Shown: positions 19,916 through 30,900 of the stretch, in pieces
Layout of the letters: each line of letters begins with the position of its first letter
How positions within the stretch are numbered: the stretch's first letter is position 1
NCBI GenBank assembly: GCA_018389105.1
Contig: JACATO010000306.1
Location: forward strand, 665,001 to 729,000
Direction of reading: 5' to 3'
DNA from: Nautilus pompilius
Taxonomy: Eukaryota; Mollusca; Cephalopoda; Nautilida; Nautilidae
Length of the DNA: 64,000 bases
Notes under the pieces: model-generated
What the model was told of the DNA's origin: nothing
Databases searched by the model: none
What the model saw: only the letters and a program-made list of their open reading frames with translations
Made by a program: the position numbers and the translations under genes

Positions 19916-22900
19916 TGAGTTAATGCATTTTGTGTAAACACAGAACATTTAAATCTGTGAAGCTTAATAGGTTTTCTTACTTTTCACTATGTGAGAATTT
20001 AAATGAACTCCTAGTTTTATTAGGATTCCACTGGTTGGAGTTCATTGTGTTAAAATGTCATTAATTGATAACTTAAATCTTCTAGGGTGGAAAAGGGAAT
20101 TTTTTGAAGTAATATTTCTTAGCTTTTAGATATATGTACTGTATTTATGAGCAGTTATTTAGCTCGTAATGACAATGAACCTTAGTGGAGAAAGAATGGA
20201 ATTTGGGACTGTGTCTGTCTGTATTTCTTAGTGCACTTCCAGTTGTTATACACAGTTAATGAATTTTTAGCACTGGTAGATAGATATATGTAATCCAACA
20301 AGAAATCACCTCAATCCAGAAAATGGTAAAAAGTTGATGTTTCTGCATTATAATTTAAGAGCTTTTGTGAAAAGTATAGCCTAACATTTAAATTCAGACA
20401 TTAATAATTGTTTATAATTTCAAATAATTTAAATATCCAGTCCTTAAACTGGAAACATCTCACTTTTAAAAGTTTGATGTGTATAAAGTTGAAGATACTG
20501 ATGAATCATCTTTCTGAATGAAAACAAAACTTATTTACTTATTTAATAATCAAAATTAAGTAGCAACTCTGGTGATTATTTACAAAGTAAATGGAAAAGA
20601 AATATACATAAATGCAGGACCCCTGATTACCCTTGGTAGCCCTGCATAGATGTTACACCACATGAAAGCAATACAAAAATAGCAATGCGAAGTAAATGAA
20701 TCATTTTAGTGTTTGTTTTTCTCTCTCTCACTTTTATTAACTCTTAATGATCCTGAATCTCTCTCACTACAAATGATCTTAATTTCCCCTCATTTATTTT
20801 AAGAGCAATAACACTAAATTTTCTACTTTTTATCTATAACTTCTAATTTATTCTTTAATAACAGTTTCTTTCATACTTTTAGCAAATTCAGAAATAAATT
20901 CTAAACATACCTGAACACAAATAACATTTTATATTGAATTTGAAATGTGATAAAAATTTTATTAAATTGCATAAGCAGTTTTTTTTAATATATTTTAAAA
21001 AATTAGTTGGTGATGGAAAATCTAAATAATATAAATTTTAATCAGCTTTTTGCCAAGTCCAATGTGTATCATGTTTTTTTTTTTTATTTAAACTGAATCT
21101 AAATTTAAAACATTCTATTTGTTAAGCACTGACTGGGAAGAGTATCTCAAAAAATTACCTCTATAGTTTTCTACCATATCTTTCTGTATCAGTGGTCTTT
21201 CCATTTCAAAATTAAAAATACTGATGGAATGGGCACATCTTAAAATGGTGAATTAGATCCAAGTATTAAACTTCTACCAATCTATTTTTCATCTTTCTAC
21301 ACTTACAAACACCATTAATTAAATACTTACTACTAATTTTAGTTTGTTTTATATTTCTAGCTGTAATATCTTCAAGCCCACATAAATCCTTTCAGCTTTT
21401 TGTCCATTAGAGTAAGCTAGTCCTCTCTGAAAACAAGTGGCTATTGCACCTAAAGATGGTAAAATAATTTTTCAATATTCAGTCCCCTTTATTTATTCTG
21501 TATGCTCATAACAAATTTCACTAACTCTGGATAACTCTTTTAGTTGGATTGATGTCATAAGACTATTCAATTAAACCATTAATAGAGATGCTTAGGAGGT
21601 AAATTCCCTAAAAGAGATCCAATCAAAATAGGTAAAAAAATTTTTATTTTATCTTATATTATTAATTTGTGGCATAGTACTTTTAAATCAAGATCCTGAC
21701 CTTTTTCAGTTCAATTTTTTTTCTTCTTATAAAAATTGTAAAAAAAATAAATATGTAACTGATCTTTATTCAATTTCATTCCCCCAAGTGCTCTCATCAA
21801 TTTGTGTTTTCAACATTCATTTAAAGAAAGCCCATGAGAAATGTATTGCTCTATTAGAAAAAAAAATGTATAAAAGGAACTTAGAAGTCAAGTTCAACTT
21901 ATTACCATCTGGTTGAACACTTACAATAATTCTAGTAGACAAAATAGCTACAAAGGCCAGAGTCTCTGCAGGTCAATTTTAATTAAAAGTAATCTTAAGC
22001 TTTACATTTGCTATACTATATTTTAGCCTTTGTGATTATCTACTTCAAAAACAATCATTGGTTAATGTGCTGCATAAACTTCAGCCTATGGCTGAGCAGG
22101 ATGAAAGAGGACAAATTCAATACAACCAAACCAAATTAAAATTTATCTGTTGTTTGAAAAGGAAATCAATTAGCCACATTTACAACAACAGTTCTAATTT
22201 TGTCTATGAAAAAACTCCATATTTCTGATGATGGTAGAAACTAAATTTTAGTCAAGTTAGACTCAATTATATTTAGTTCTTAAATATTCATTTTCGGAGA
22301 TTTACTTATCTATCTTTTAACCAGCAAAACTTACTCTGTCACTGTGATCTTCTTTATTATTTTCTTTGTAGGGTGCTTTCGTTTTTTATTCAGTAAACCA
22401 CAACCACATTTATTTGTTTATTTTATAATAATATACAAATATGTTATTTCTATTTCATTGTTATTACAGTTATTTTAATTGTTTTTATTCGTTTTCACAC
22501 TGCATTTTAACTCATAGCCAATGAACAGCATAATATGAATCAGCTTATTTTTATGAAAATCAGTAGATAAGTGTTTCTCTTTAGTTTTGATCTATAGTCA
22601 GGTTTAACTCGTATATCAATGAACTTCCTAATTTTCTGATATTTAGAATATTTGACCTATACAATAGAAAATACAGAAAGTGAAACCTGAAACTATTATT
22701 GGTAAAAGAAAAAAATATAAAAAGAAGTTTGATGATATGGTTGAAATTTTGTTTTGGAATACTGTCTTAACAGAACTAAAACTTTCTATTCTCATGGATC
22801 ACAGGCCATGAGACATAACAGAAGCATCTTACAATCGGTAATCATGTTTGTTTGATTAGTGTTGTTTAGATAACATCTCTGGGTTTTGCTGTTTATCATT

Positions 22901-22916
22901 TCCAGTAAAGCACAAT
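19916..22916. other. Long AT-rich gene-free stretch
   Basis: CpG is rare and there are only short chance frames. I see no repeats of note. It is consistent with intron or intergenic DNA. Confidence 0.4.
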
Positions 22917-24099
22917 TCAACTTGGGGTTTTAGAGTTGCATCCACCTTTCCTGATCTTCCATTTATCCTCAATGTTTGGTGGATTCTGCATTCTTGTCTT
23001 TGATATTCTTAACATAGATGAGGGGCCATTCACTTTTTTTGAGTGATTGATTGATGGAAAGAAACTGTCAATTATGTCTGCCTCCAGAAAGAACTTTTGC
23101 CTGTCCTGGTAGTGTTTGTGGGCCATGCCCCAATGTTTTGCTTCCTTTTTGGTAATTGAACAAAGTAGATAGCAGCTGATATTTGGTTTAATGGCATCCT
23201 CATGATCTGTGGAGCACAGTTCTAATTGGACCAGGATCATCTCTCTATGAAGAATAAAGCTTGGATTACCATCCTCTCACTTATGGATTATGGCACATAG
23301 GCAATAGAGCTGGAACAATTTTAACCATCTAATGTGCTAACAGTGTCCCATCCATATTTTAACTAGAGCTTTTAAAACAAAGGTTAGCAGTAAGAGTTAC
23401 AAGAAAATGTTACCTGAGCTTACCCAATACTACATATGACTTTATTTATTAAATTTAGAGATGATGCAGCCAAGAAAACAGTTTCTTTTTCCAGCAATAG
23501 AATTTTGATGTACTCATGTTATTCTAACCCAGTGGTATTCATTTGAAAATTATCAAAGCCCACTTCAGAGTGTAAAATGTTTAATAAGGCCACAGCTGTG
23601 ATAAAGTCTATTACTGTTAGATAAATGTTTCATTTTTTAAAATATATCTTAGCATATTATAATACATTGTGTAAAATGCAAAAGAAAACTAATTGAAATA
23701 TGATTAAAATAGAAAAGAAAAGTTTGAGCTAGAACAATATAATTGCTATTTTGAAGCAGAGAGAAAAAATCTAACTTTGTAGTATTCTTTTTGAAATCAG
23801 ACTGCCTTCTGGATACAGTTAATCTAAGGAGTTGATCCAAATGTTCATTGGCAGGCTATATTTAATATTTTTTTAATGAATTTCAGTTGACTAAAAACAC
23901 ACGCACACACACGCAAGCACACGCACACGCACGCACGCACACACATATATATTTTAAAAGGGTTAATAATTTGGGAATGTTTTATTGGGAGTATTTTCCA
24001 GAAGTCAAGTAGCTTATTTTTAAGTTTTTCTTGCTACAAGTCATTAATTTCATTTTTTAGATAGCTTTACCACATTTTTAGATGTAATGTTTCATGAAT
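22917..24099. other. Unassigned sequence with one 107-codon frame
   Basis: A minus-strand frame at 22917-23240 is 107 codons, has no low-complexity bias and no domain I recognise. It is not flanked by obvious splice sites. It may be a decayed transposon or chance. A CA/CG microsatellite lies at 23897-23955. Confidence 0.3.
23897..23955. repeat. (CA)n/(CACG)n microsatellite
   Basis: Alternating ACAC and GCAC units followed by ATATATAT. Alternating purine-pyrimidine throughout. Confidence 0.9.
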
Positions 24100-24149
24100 A
24101 TTTAACAGGGCAGAATGGATGATAACATTTCTTGGAATGTGAAATTGAT

Positions 24150-25240
24150 TTTATCTCAACTGTATTAAAAAATGCATGGATACTTTTTCATCAATGTATT
24201 CATGTTTCTCTTTTAAAAACAGGTCAATTTCACATCTCAGGGAATAAAATCGCTGCAGCACAGAGACTGAGCGATAGATTACATCTCTATTCAACATCAA
24301 CTTCAAATTGGAAAGCCTGGAATTCTCTGTGATAGAGTGCCCGTGCTCTAATTAGTTTGATAGTTTTCGGCACAACGTTCATCACATCACCAAGCTGGAC
24401 TGCCTTAGCACAGAGTGACTCTTGGTGGATAATACAGTGCATTTTAACAGCCTCACCTCCACTGTCGTGAACTTTTTTGCACACCATAGAAGCCATCCCA
24501 TTCCGCTCGCCTGTCATTGCTGGAGCCCCATCCGTTGTAACTCCACACAGCTTGTCCCAGGACAGTTTCATGTCATCGATCGCAGCGGATACAGCTTCAA
24601 AAATGTCCTCACCCTTGGTGGTGCCCTTTTAGACTCCTAAGATCAAGCAGCTCCTCGGTGATGCAAAAGTTGTAGTCAACCCCATGCAAAAATATTTACA
24701 GCTGGGCTGTGTCCGTAGCATCTGCGCTCTCGTCACATGCAACTGAGTAAAAATCAAATGCACTAGCTGTGTCTGACACTGCTGTTTTACGTCAGCTGAC
24801 AGTTCTTCCGGGCGACTGTTGTTCTGGACAAAGTGACGTTGTTGAATTCTTGAGTTTTCTCTGGGCACATTATTCCGGCAACTTTGGTGAGACACTCTGT
24901 AATAAACTCATCATCCGAGAAGGGTTTTCCGCGCTGGGCGATTAGCTGAGCTATCTCGTAGCTAGCCATTGTGGCGTTTTCCTGTACTTTGTTGGCACGA
25001 AAAAAATACTACTGTTGAGCTTTCAGGCTTAACTTTCTTCTCTCGCTCTGTGCCAGTGTACGAAAGGTAGGACTGATGTTTAATTTCGTAATGTCTTCGA
25101 ACATTATATTCTTTCATCACCGCAACAGATTCCATGCAAATCAAACAGGTACACTGCCCCTTGACATCTGCGAAAAAGTATTCATTTTCCCACCGTGACT
25201 GAAATTTTCGGCAATCCGTTGCTATTTTCTGTTTTTCCAC
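24150..25240 (-). pseudogene. GTF2IRD2-like hAT transposase pseudogene
   Basis: Starting at the minus-strand ATG at 25240, residues 14-60 give RKFQSRWENEYFFADVKGQC, then TCLICMESVAVMKEYNVRRH and YEIKH, a BED-type C2H2-like zinc finger (C-x2-C ... H-x4-H). Further pieces in shifted frames give AQRGKPFSDDEFITECLTKV (24969-24787), KGTTKGEDIFEAVSAAIDD (around 24620-24570), and KLCGVTTDGAPAMTGERNG with HCIIHQESLCAK and IKLIRARAL (24571-24287), then FYSL and EIDLFLKEK-like remains to about 24200. This order is that of GTF2IRD2/ZBED-type hAT proteins. The G-V-T-T-D-G-A-P-A-M block surrounds a catalytic aspartate. At least three frameshifts and several stops break it, and the C-terminal dimerisation region is absent. 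It cannot make transposase. A vertebrate GTF2IRD2-style host gene is not implied. Confidence 0.8.
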
Positions 25241-25331
25241 TTCCGCAATGTTTAATAACGCAATAACATAAGATGAAAGATACGCAAGATGAAATTAATA
25301 CTGATTTGATTGATACTGTTGGTGCCGAGTT

Positions 25332-26253
25332 CAGGGGCGTAGCAAGGGGGGCGACAGGGGGCACTAGCCCCCGGGCGCAGGTCTGAAGGGGCGCAAAATT
25401 TCCTCTGGCCTATAAATTATAATGTCAATTAAGAAACTAGCCACCTCTGCCCTTGAAATTTCCACAGTAATTGCAAAATTAAGGAAACGCATATTCAAGC
25501 ACTCGATACAGTTTTCTGGAGTAAGAAACATAACTGCTACAAAATCATGTTTGTAATCCAGGGAATTTAAATGCATGTTATAGAATCTGGGTACCTAACA
25601 TTTATAATTTCACATGGTGAAGTTGTTTTCCCAAATTTAAGAATTCCATTGCAGATTTTGCTAACAATTGGGGTTTATATTGCTAGTTGTGAAAGGTCTT
25701 TCAGCTAGCTGAAATTAACTATGACATACTTGAGAACTTCAATGATTCAAGAACGACTGAGTAACTTGGCAATATCAAGTATTGAAAAAGACATACTCAC
25801 TTTTGATAGTTTAATTGATTCATTTGCAGCAGCAAAAGCACGAAAGATTCATATATAATGTTACAATGAATACCAGAATGCTACCTGTACATGATATAGT
25901 TAAGTATATGTACAGTTTTGTAAAATAATAAAGTTTATTTGATGTACACCACAAGTGACTGCATGCTTGAAAGATTACTCTAGCTGTGTGACTTTGAACG
26001 ATACTGGATGAAATAAATATGAAAATGGTTTACAATTTAACAAATTATGTAAGTAAACTTAATAGGTGATACCTCATTAGTTCCAGGTTTACATTTGTGA
26101 TATTGTGAGATGTTATATTGTGACTTTAAATTAGCTCTTTATAAGACGGTGATTAATTCTTTGTGATTGTCATTAAGTGGGTAATGAGTCACAAACAAAT
26201 AATCAAAACATTTCAGAGGTGGGGGCGCCAAAAGAACTCTTGCTACACCCCTG
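25332..26253 (+). mobile_element. Complete 922-bp hAT element with target duplications
   Basis: The terminal repeats are CAGGGGCGTAGCAAG at the left and CTTGCTACACCCCTG at the right, inverted with one mismatch. Flanking 8-mers are GCCGAGTT (25324-25331) and GCCGAGCT (26254-26261), target duplications with one difference. It interrupts GC-rich repeat copy 3, which resumes at 26254. It is internally deleted relative to an autonomous element and retains only the 3' end of a transposase gene. Confidence 0.88.
25619..25858 (+). pseudogene. hAT (ZMYM1/DUF4371-type) transposase C-terminal fragment
   Basis: The plus-strand frame reads EVVFPNLRIPLQILLTIGVY, then IASCERSFS, a TAG stop, and LKLTMTYLRTSMIQERLSNL followed by AISSIE, ending with TAA at 25856-25858. 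This is the hAT dimerisation domain: S-C-E-R-S-F-S, L-K, T-Y-L-R-x-x-M, E-R-L-x-N-L-A. The TAG sits where relatives usually have lysine, a single nonsense change. Upstream catalytic sequence is missing. It lies inside the element with intact termini, so it could have been mobilised in trans but cannot encode an enzyme. Confidence 0.85.
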
Positions 26254-26545
26254 GCCGAGCTGGTTGGTGAGCGTCTGGCCGAAGTCCCTGTCCAGTCTTT
26301 GCCGCGTGCTTCTCGCAGACGTCGAGGTCCGAGTCTTTTAGCCGCCGGCCCCAATGGGAGCGCAGCTCGATTACGTCGGTCCCACTGCAGTAACAGCCGA
26401 GTTCCGGCTCCCGTCGCCATCGTGTATTGTCGGTGCTTCCATCAGGGCGACAGGAAGCCGCGGGTGGGGCCAGTGAGAGTTACCGCAGAGGCCCGTGATG
26501 CAACCGGGAGGAGTGCCCGTCGCGGGAGACAAGCCTGCAAGGCGT
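26254..26545 (+). repeat. GC-rich dispersed repeat G, copy 3
   Basis: GCCGAGCTGGTTGGTGAGCG to AAGCCTGCAAGGCGTC, matching copy 1 in opposite orientation over its whole length. Its first 8 bases are duplicated across the hAT insertion (25324-25331). The AT-rich leader of the outer element begins right after it. Confidence 0.82.
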
Positions 26546-27012
26546 CTATAATACTAATAAATACTTCTCTGTTTGTGGGGAAAATTGAGGAAAGATTTGA
26601 GAGAAAAAATATGATCTGATTGAAGTAATGAATGCATCCTTCATAGTCACACATTTTTTTAAAAAATTTTTTGAATAACGAATAACCGTTGTTCTCGCGT
26701 TTTCTTTTCTTTGCTCGGTTTGATTGATATAATAAATTTATTTTCAGAGACTATTCTAAGGGGCCATATTCCATTGTATTTTTAAAATTCCCGGCGGACC
26801 ATTTAAGAACGGGCCGTAGTTTGAACACCCCTGCCCTAAGGCAACTGTCTCTATCACAAGCTGGACTAGGTTCTACGGGTCTTTATGCTGTGAAGGCACT
26901 TCCTTTTTTTGATAGTAAACCCTTCACTATTTGGATCTCCTCTCATGTTGTATTTTCTGTGGCTTGTGCATACATCATTTCTGCTCATCCTGCATTGCCA
27001 CTTATTTTTTAA
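26546..27012. other. AT-rich leader of the outer hAT element and short spacer
   Basis: 26546-26833 is the leader and terminus of the outer hAT element. 26834-27012 is unassigned and holds only a chance frame. Confidence 0.5.
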
Positions 27013-27582
27013 CTAGTTGGTTTTATTTACAGAAGGATAGAAGAAACTGCTTATTTTATAAAAGGAATATGCAATAAATATTAATACTGAGAATTTAAAA
27101 CTTGATAGTATTTTGAAACACTCTTTTGTTTTTTAAACAAAGTATTTTGTAATATTTCTTATCTATTATATCACAGTCTATACAAGCACTAGAATTTAAA
27201 ATTAGGACTTTTTACTTAAGGATGAATAGTTTTCAAGAATTTTTCTAGAAATGACTGATTTGGAGATGATGGAATGTATCCTCCGTATCCCCATTCTTTT
27301 TTATTTATTTATTTTAAACCAGGGTGGTTTCTCTTGGCTTTTGGTCTCATAATTCAACAAATATTTTATCATAATGTACAATTGGTCTAAAATGAAGATG
27401 TTTTATTTCTAAACATTGTTTGAAGATGTATGTGTGAAACAAATATTTGTTAGCATGTAGATGTAGAACTAGCACCTGCATTAAGAATTATATTTATTTT
27501 TTTAAAATAAGCAGAGATGGATTGCACATCCTTGCAGGTATTTCATAACTTGAACAAGCTTCCCAGGATCATGGAGAATATT
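27013..27582 (+). repeat. Segment B copy 3
   Basis: Aligned with 13733-14291 from GGTTTTATTTACAGAAGG to the exon-like block (GCAGAGATGGATTGCACATC). The acceptor is changed to TAAGCAG and an inserted GCAGGTATTTCATA breaks the frame. Confidence 0.85.
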
Positions 27583-27734
27583 TTCGATCTAGGGAAATAC
27601 TGGAATTAGTAGATGGGGGGATAATCTAGCCATGGGAGGTAATCATTGAAACTAGAGGAGTCATGTTTGTTCAGCGACGCATAGGTCTAGCTCTTCATCA
27701 ATATGTGGAATTTGATTAGGTCTAGAGGGGTTTG
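27583..27734. other. Spacer between segments B3 and C2
   Basis: GATCTAGGGAAATACTGGAA onward. In the left copy this piece is missing, since segment B1 joins C1 directly. It may be the start of the C family. Confidence 0.4.
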
Positions 27735-27985
27735 GTGTGCCTCCGATAGACCAAAAGTTAGTCTAGTGATGGGCTCCTTAAGAGTGCTTGCGATCATGGA
27801 GAACGGACCCTTGACCCCTGATCCAGAAGACTAACCCTAACCCTAACCCCTGGACATAATAATAAGACCTGCTACAATAGCTTTCCACCCCATCCATAAT
27901 CAAATCTTCTTAGATATCTGTAAGTTTAATTGAGGAGGACGACCCTTTGAAACCAACCCTAACCCTGACCTTAACCCTGTCGCGC
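27735..27985 (+). repeat. Segment C copy 2, with CCCTAA-like stretches
   Basis: TGTGCCTCCGATAGACCAAA, GGGCTCCTTAAGAGTGCT, CTAACCCTAACCCTAACCCC, GACATAATAATAAGACCTGC and CCACCCCATCCATAATCAAA closely follow 2104-2420. B-then-C order is shared at both sites. Confidence 0.82.
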
Positions 27986-30900
27986 TTCTTCTACCTACTT
28001 GTGTTTGCATATAATTAATTATTAATTCATTGTTTCCCTAATTCATCCTTTACGTAATGCATCCGTCCTTATTAAAGATAGGTGTCTGATTGATTGCTTG
28101 TTAGTGCCATCCAGCTCGTGACCTAACGGGTAGCAAGTTCACTTTGTGAACAGATATATGTGCTTCGCAGTGTGTTGAAGATGCTGATGGCCTTCTCTTC
28201 ATTACTCTATCTATCTATACATTCCTCTCCGGAGTTTAGAAACTAACCCTAACATTTTTAAAACATGAAACCTTAATCTTTTAAAATGTCGTTGGAAGTA
28301 AAACAAGGTTCTTATTCATAGTTAATGAGACTGCATAAAAATATATAATTTAACACCAGAACTCAGTTTTTGTTACCGTTCTTATATTCCAAACATTAAT
28401 AAAATCTAGATATCAAAATTTGAAACTATAATGACTTAAAACTTTTATTTGTTAAATTATTGGCGTTTTAAATGTGAATGATGCATAATTATTTTTTCTT
28501 TAGTGTATCCCTGAATTAACAAGAAGAATAATATATTTGTTGTTTCACAAACAATGTTTGAATTAACTCCATCCTTTTGAACGAATATAATCGATTTTAA
28601 TATCGATTCATTGCAAAGATTACTTTTAGTTAAAGTATTGGAATGCATCCTGAAAATTAATTTAATTTTGTCTATTTCTAGTCTATTTACAGACTACAAA
28701 AGAAATTTCGGTACAGCGTTTCTAAGTAAAGAATAAATTATTAAAACTTATAAATGACAGCGCGGTTAGGACCGTTTCAGTTTTACGCTTTAAAACAATT
28801 AATTTTGCTTTGTGGTGTATAATTGTCAGTGAATTCATTGTGAGTCGATTGGTTGTTTATGAATAAATTGAGGGTGAGTGATATTAAATTACTTTTCGCA
28901 ACATATCATGTTTTCCGGCGCGTTCGTGTAGAATATCCTTTTTATTTTATACTGTTTTTACTATTGTTTTCATTTGCTAAAACCTATGGTAACAAAGGTC
29001 AGGTCTGTTATATTTGTCAGGATCAAGATTAAATAGTGTATTTCGTATTAGACAGAATCCTAACCCTTGACGACTTCTTCTTCAGCAATCACCTTAGCAT
29101 GAGGAAACTGTTTAATTATGCGCCATACCTGCTTCTATTTTACACATTGCCCTAACCCGGAAAAGTCCTCAAGTTTGAATGTGAATATTTGGAAAGGTGG
29201 ACTACGTGATGATGACAGCTGTCCAAAGAAATGTAATGGAGAGCAAATTAATTAAAGGAAAAGCCAGGCTATAAGCAATCTAGCTGGTAATTTAGTTAAT
29301 GAATCAACAGTCTTTGCCTGAATTGCACTTCAGTCTGCCTGCGATAAATAATTAAAATTCCACGGATGTCATAACGCTATAAATAATTAAAGTATATCTG
29401 GCATTTAGAGATAGAATTGCAGCCCGTAATAAATTAACTAGACCCGGCCAAAGCGGGAGTCAGTAACCTAAGAGAGACAAGTTGCTCGTCTGTGTTCACG
29501 ACCGTCGATAAAATATGTGGATACAAAAAAAAAAGACAGAGGAAAAATAACAAGAGAATTTCATTCAATGTGTGGAATAAAAAAGCCCAACAAAATTGTT
29601 TTGCATAAAATTGAAAATGCATGAACTTTGAATGAGAGAAGGCAAAGCTGTTTTTACATTGAATTCTAATCGAATAGATACTTGAAGCCAAGACAAAACC
29701 AAAACAGAGAGGATAACATCAAACTGTGTTATATATGCGAATTTATTGTTTTGAATTGATTCAATGTAAAACTTTACAGTAATTTTCTTGCTCAGTTTTC
29801 TTAAGTATTATTTTAAATTATATATTTGGCAAGCTTTAATGAGATTTCTTGACTCCGGCTCTGTAGGTGACGATTACAGCCATTCGCCTCCAACAAGAGA
29901 GTATCGGGTTACTGTAAGCTGTCCAACCAGGCGACAAGTTGAACATAGAGATATCGTAAAATTGAGTACAGATAAAGCTATTAAATTTTGTGCATGAGAA
30001 TTAATTTTGTATTATTAGATATTTATGATTACATATTATTTGTTGCATACACAATTTTGTACACTTAGTTATAAAATATTTTACATAAGCGGTAAGGATG
30101 GGGTTTTCTCTAGCAAAACCTTTAATGATCTAATATTAAAGGATGTAGTAGAATTAGAGAATATGCTTTGAATAAATGTCTATGTTTTTGAATTGTTGAA
30201 GACAGAGGATGATGAAATTTTGGACAAAATTATCCTGGAATAAAATTCATTCATTGATATCACTATATAATAAATCAAAACGGAAACTATCTTGATAAAA
30301 GAAATAGCAGCAACATGTGTGTGAAAATGGAAAAATCTAAACTTTCAACATGTTGAATTTTTCGCCGCTGTGATTAGCTGCAATTTTTGAAAATGCTCGG
30401 TTGCAACTCGACTGAAGAGTTCCAGCCTTATTAATTGATCAATACTCTCGTCCGACAAACTGGAATTTTGTACTTCTTTAAAAAAAGAAGTCAAGAGAAG
30501 TATCTTTATTGCCAGTAAGTGTAGTCTATGACCGAGCTCAAAAGAAGACTTCTTGGATTCGTGCAACAGTTCAGATGTCAACCCGGATTCTGGAGGCCAT
30601 CGTTCAGATAGATGTTCGCGATCTACGCAAAAAGTGCATTAACATGTTTAAGAACTGGATCTGGTGCCAAGTATTTTTTTCCATGATAAGAATAAAACCT
30701 GCACTACTTGCTCAAGAAATAAATCGTGGAGCCCTCTATTTTTCATCATTGTCGCTAGAGAGGAACCACCAACTTTAGTGACGTCGATGCGACAATGAGA
30801 CGAAAGCATGCAAAGGTCAATGCACTGAACTTGTGATTGTTAATATTGGAAGTTCCAACAGGTTGGTACATGCATCAAAAAGCAGAAAACATTTTTTGCC

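Larger units (their letters stand above)
24100..26833 (-). mobile_element. GTF2IRD2/ZBED-like hAT element, truncated and nested
   Basis: The right terminus in reverse complement reads CAGGGGTGTTCAAACTACGG followed by CCC (ending at 26833), a hAT terminus of the Charlie/GTF2IRD2 type. Moving left come an AT-rich leader (26546-26810), GC-rich repeat G copy 3, a younger hAT insertion (25332-26253), and then the transposase remains (25240 to about 24150). The 3' terminus is missing near 24100. Confidence 0.65.

Noticed and set aside
22917-23240. 107-codon minus-strand open frame as a gene
   Set aside because: No recognised family, no clear splice sites and no repeat partner. Kept only as a note in the gap entry.
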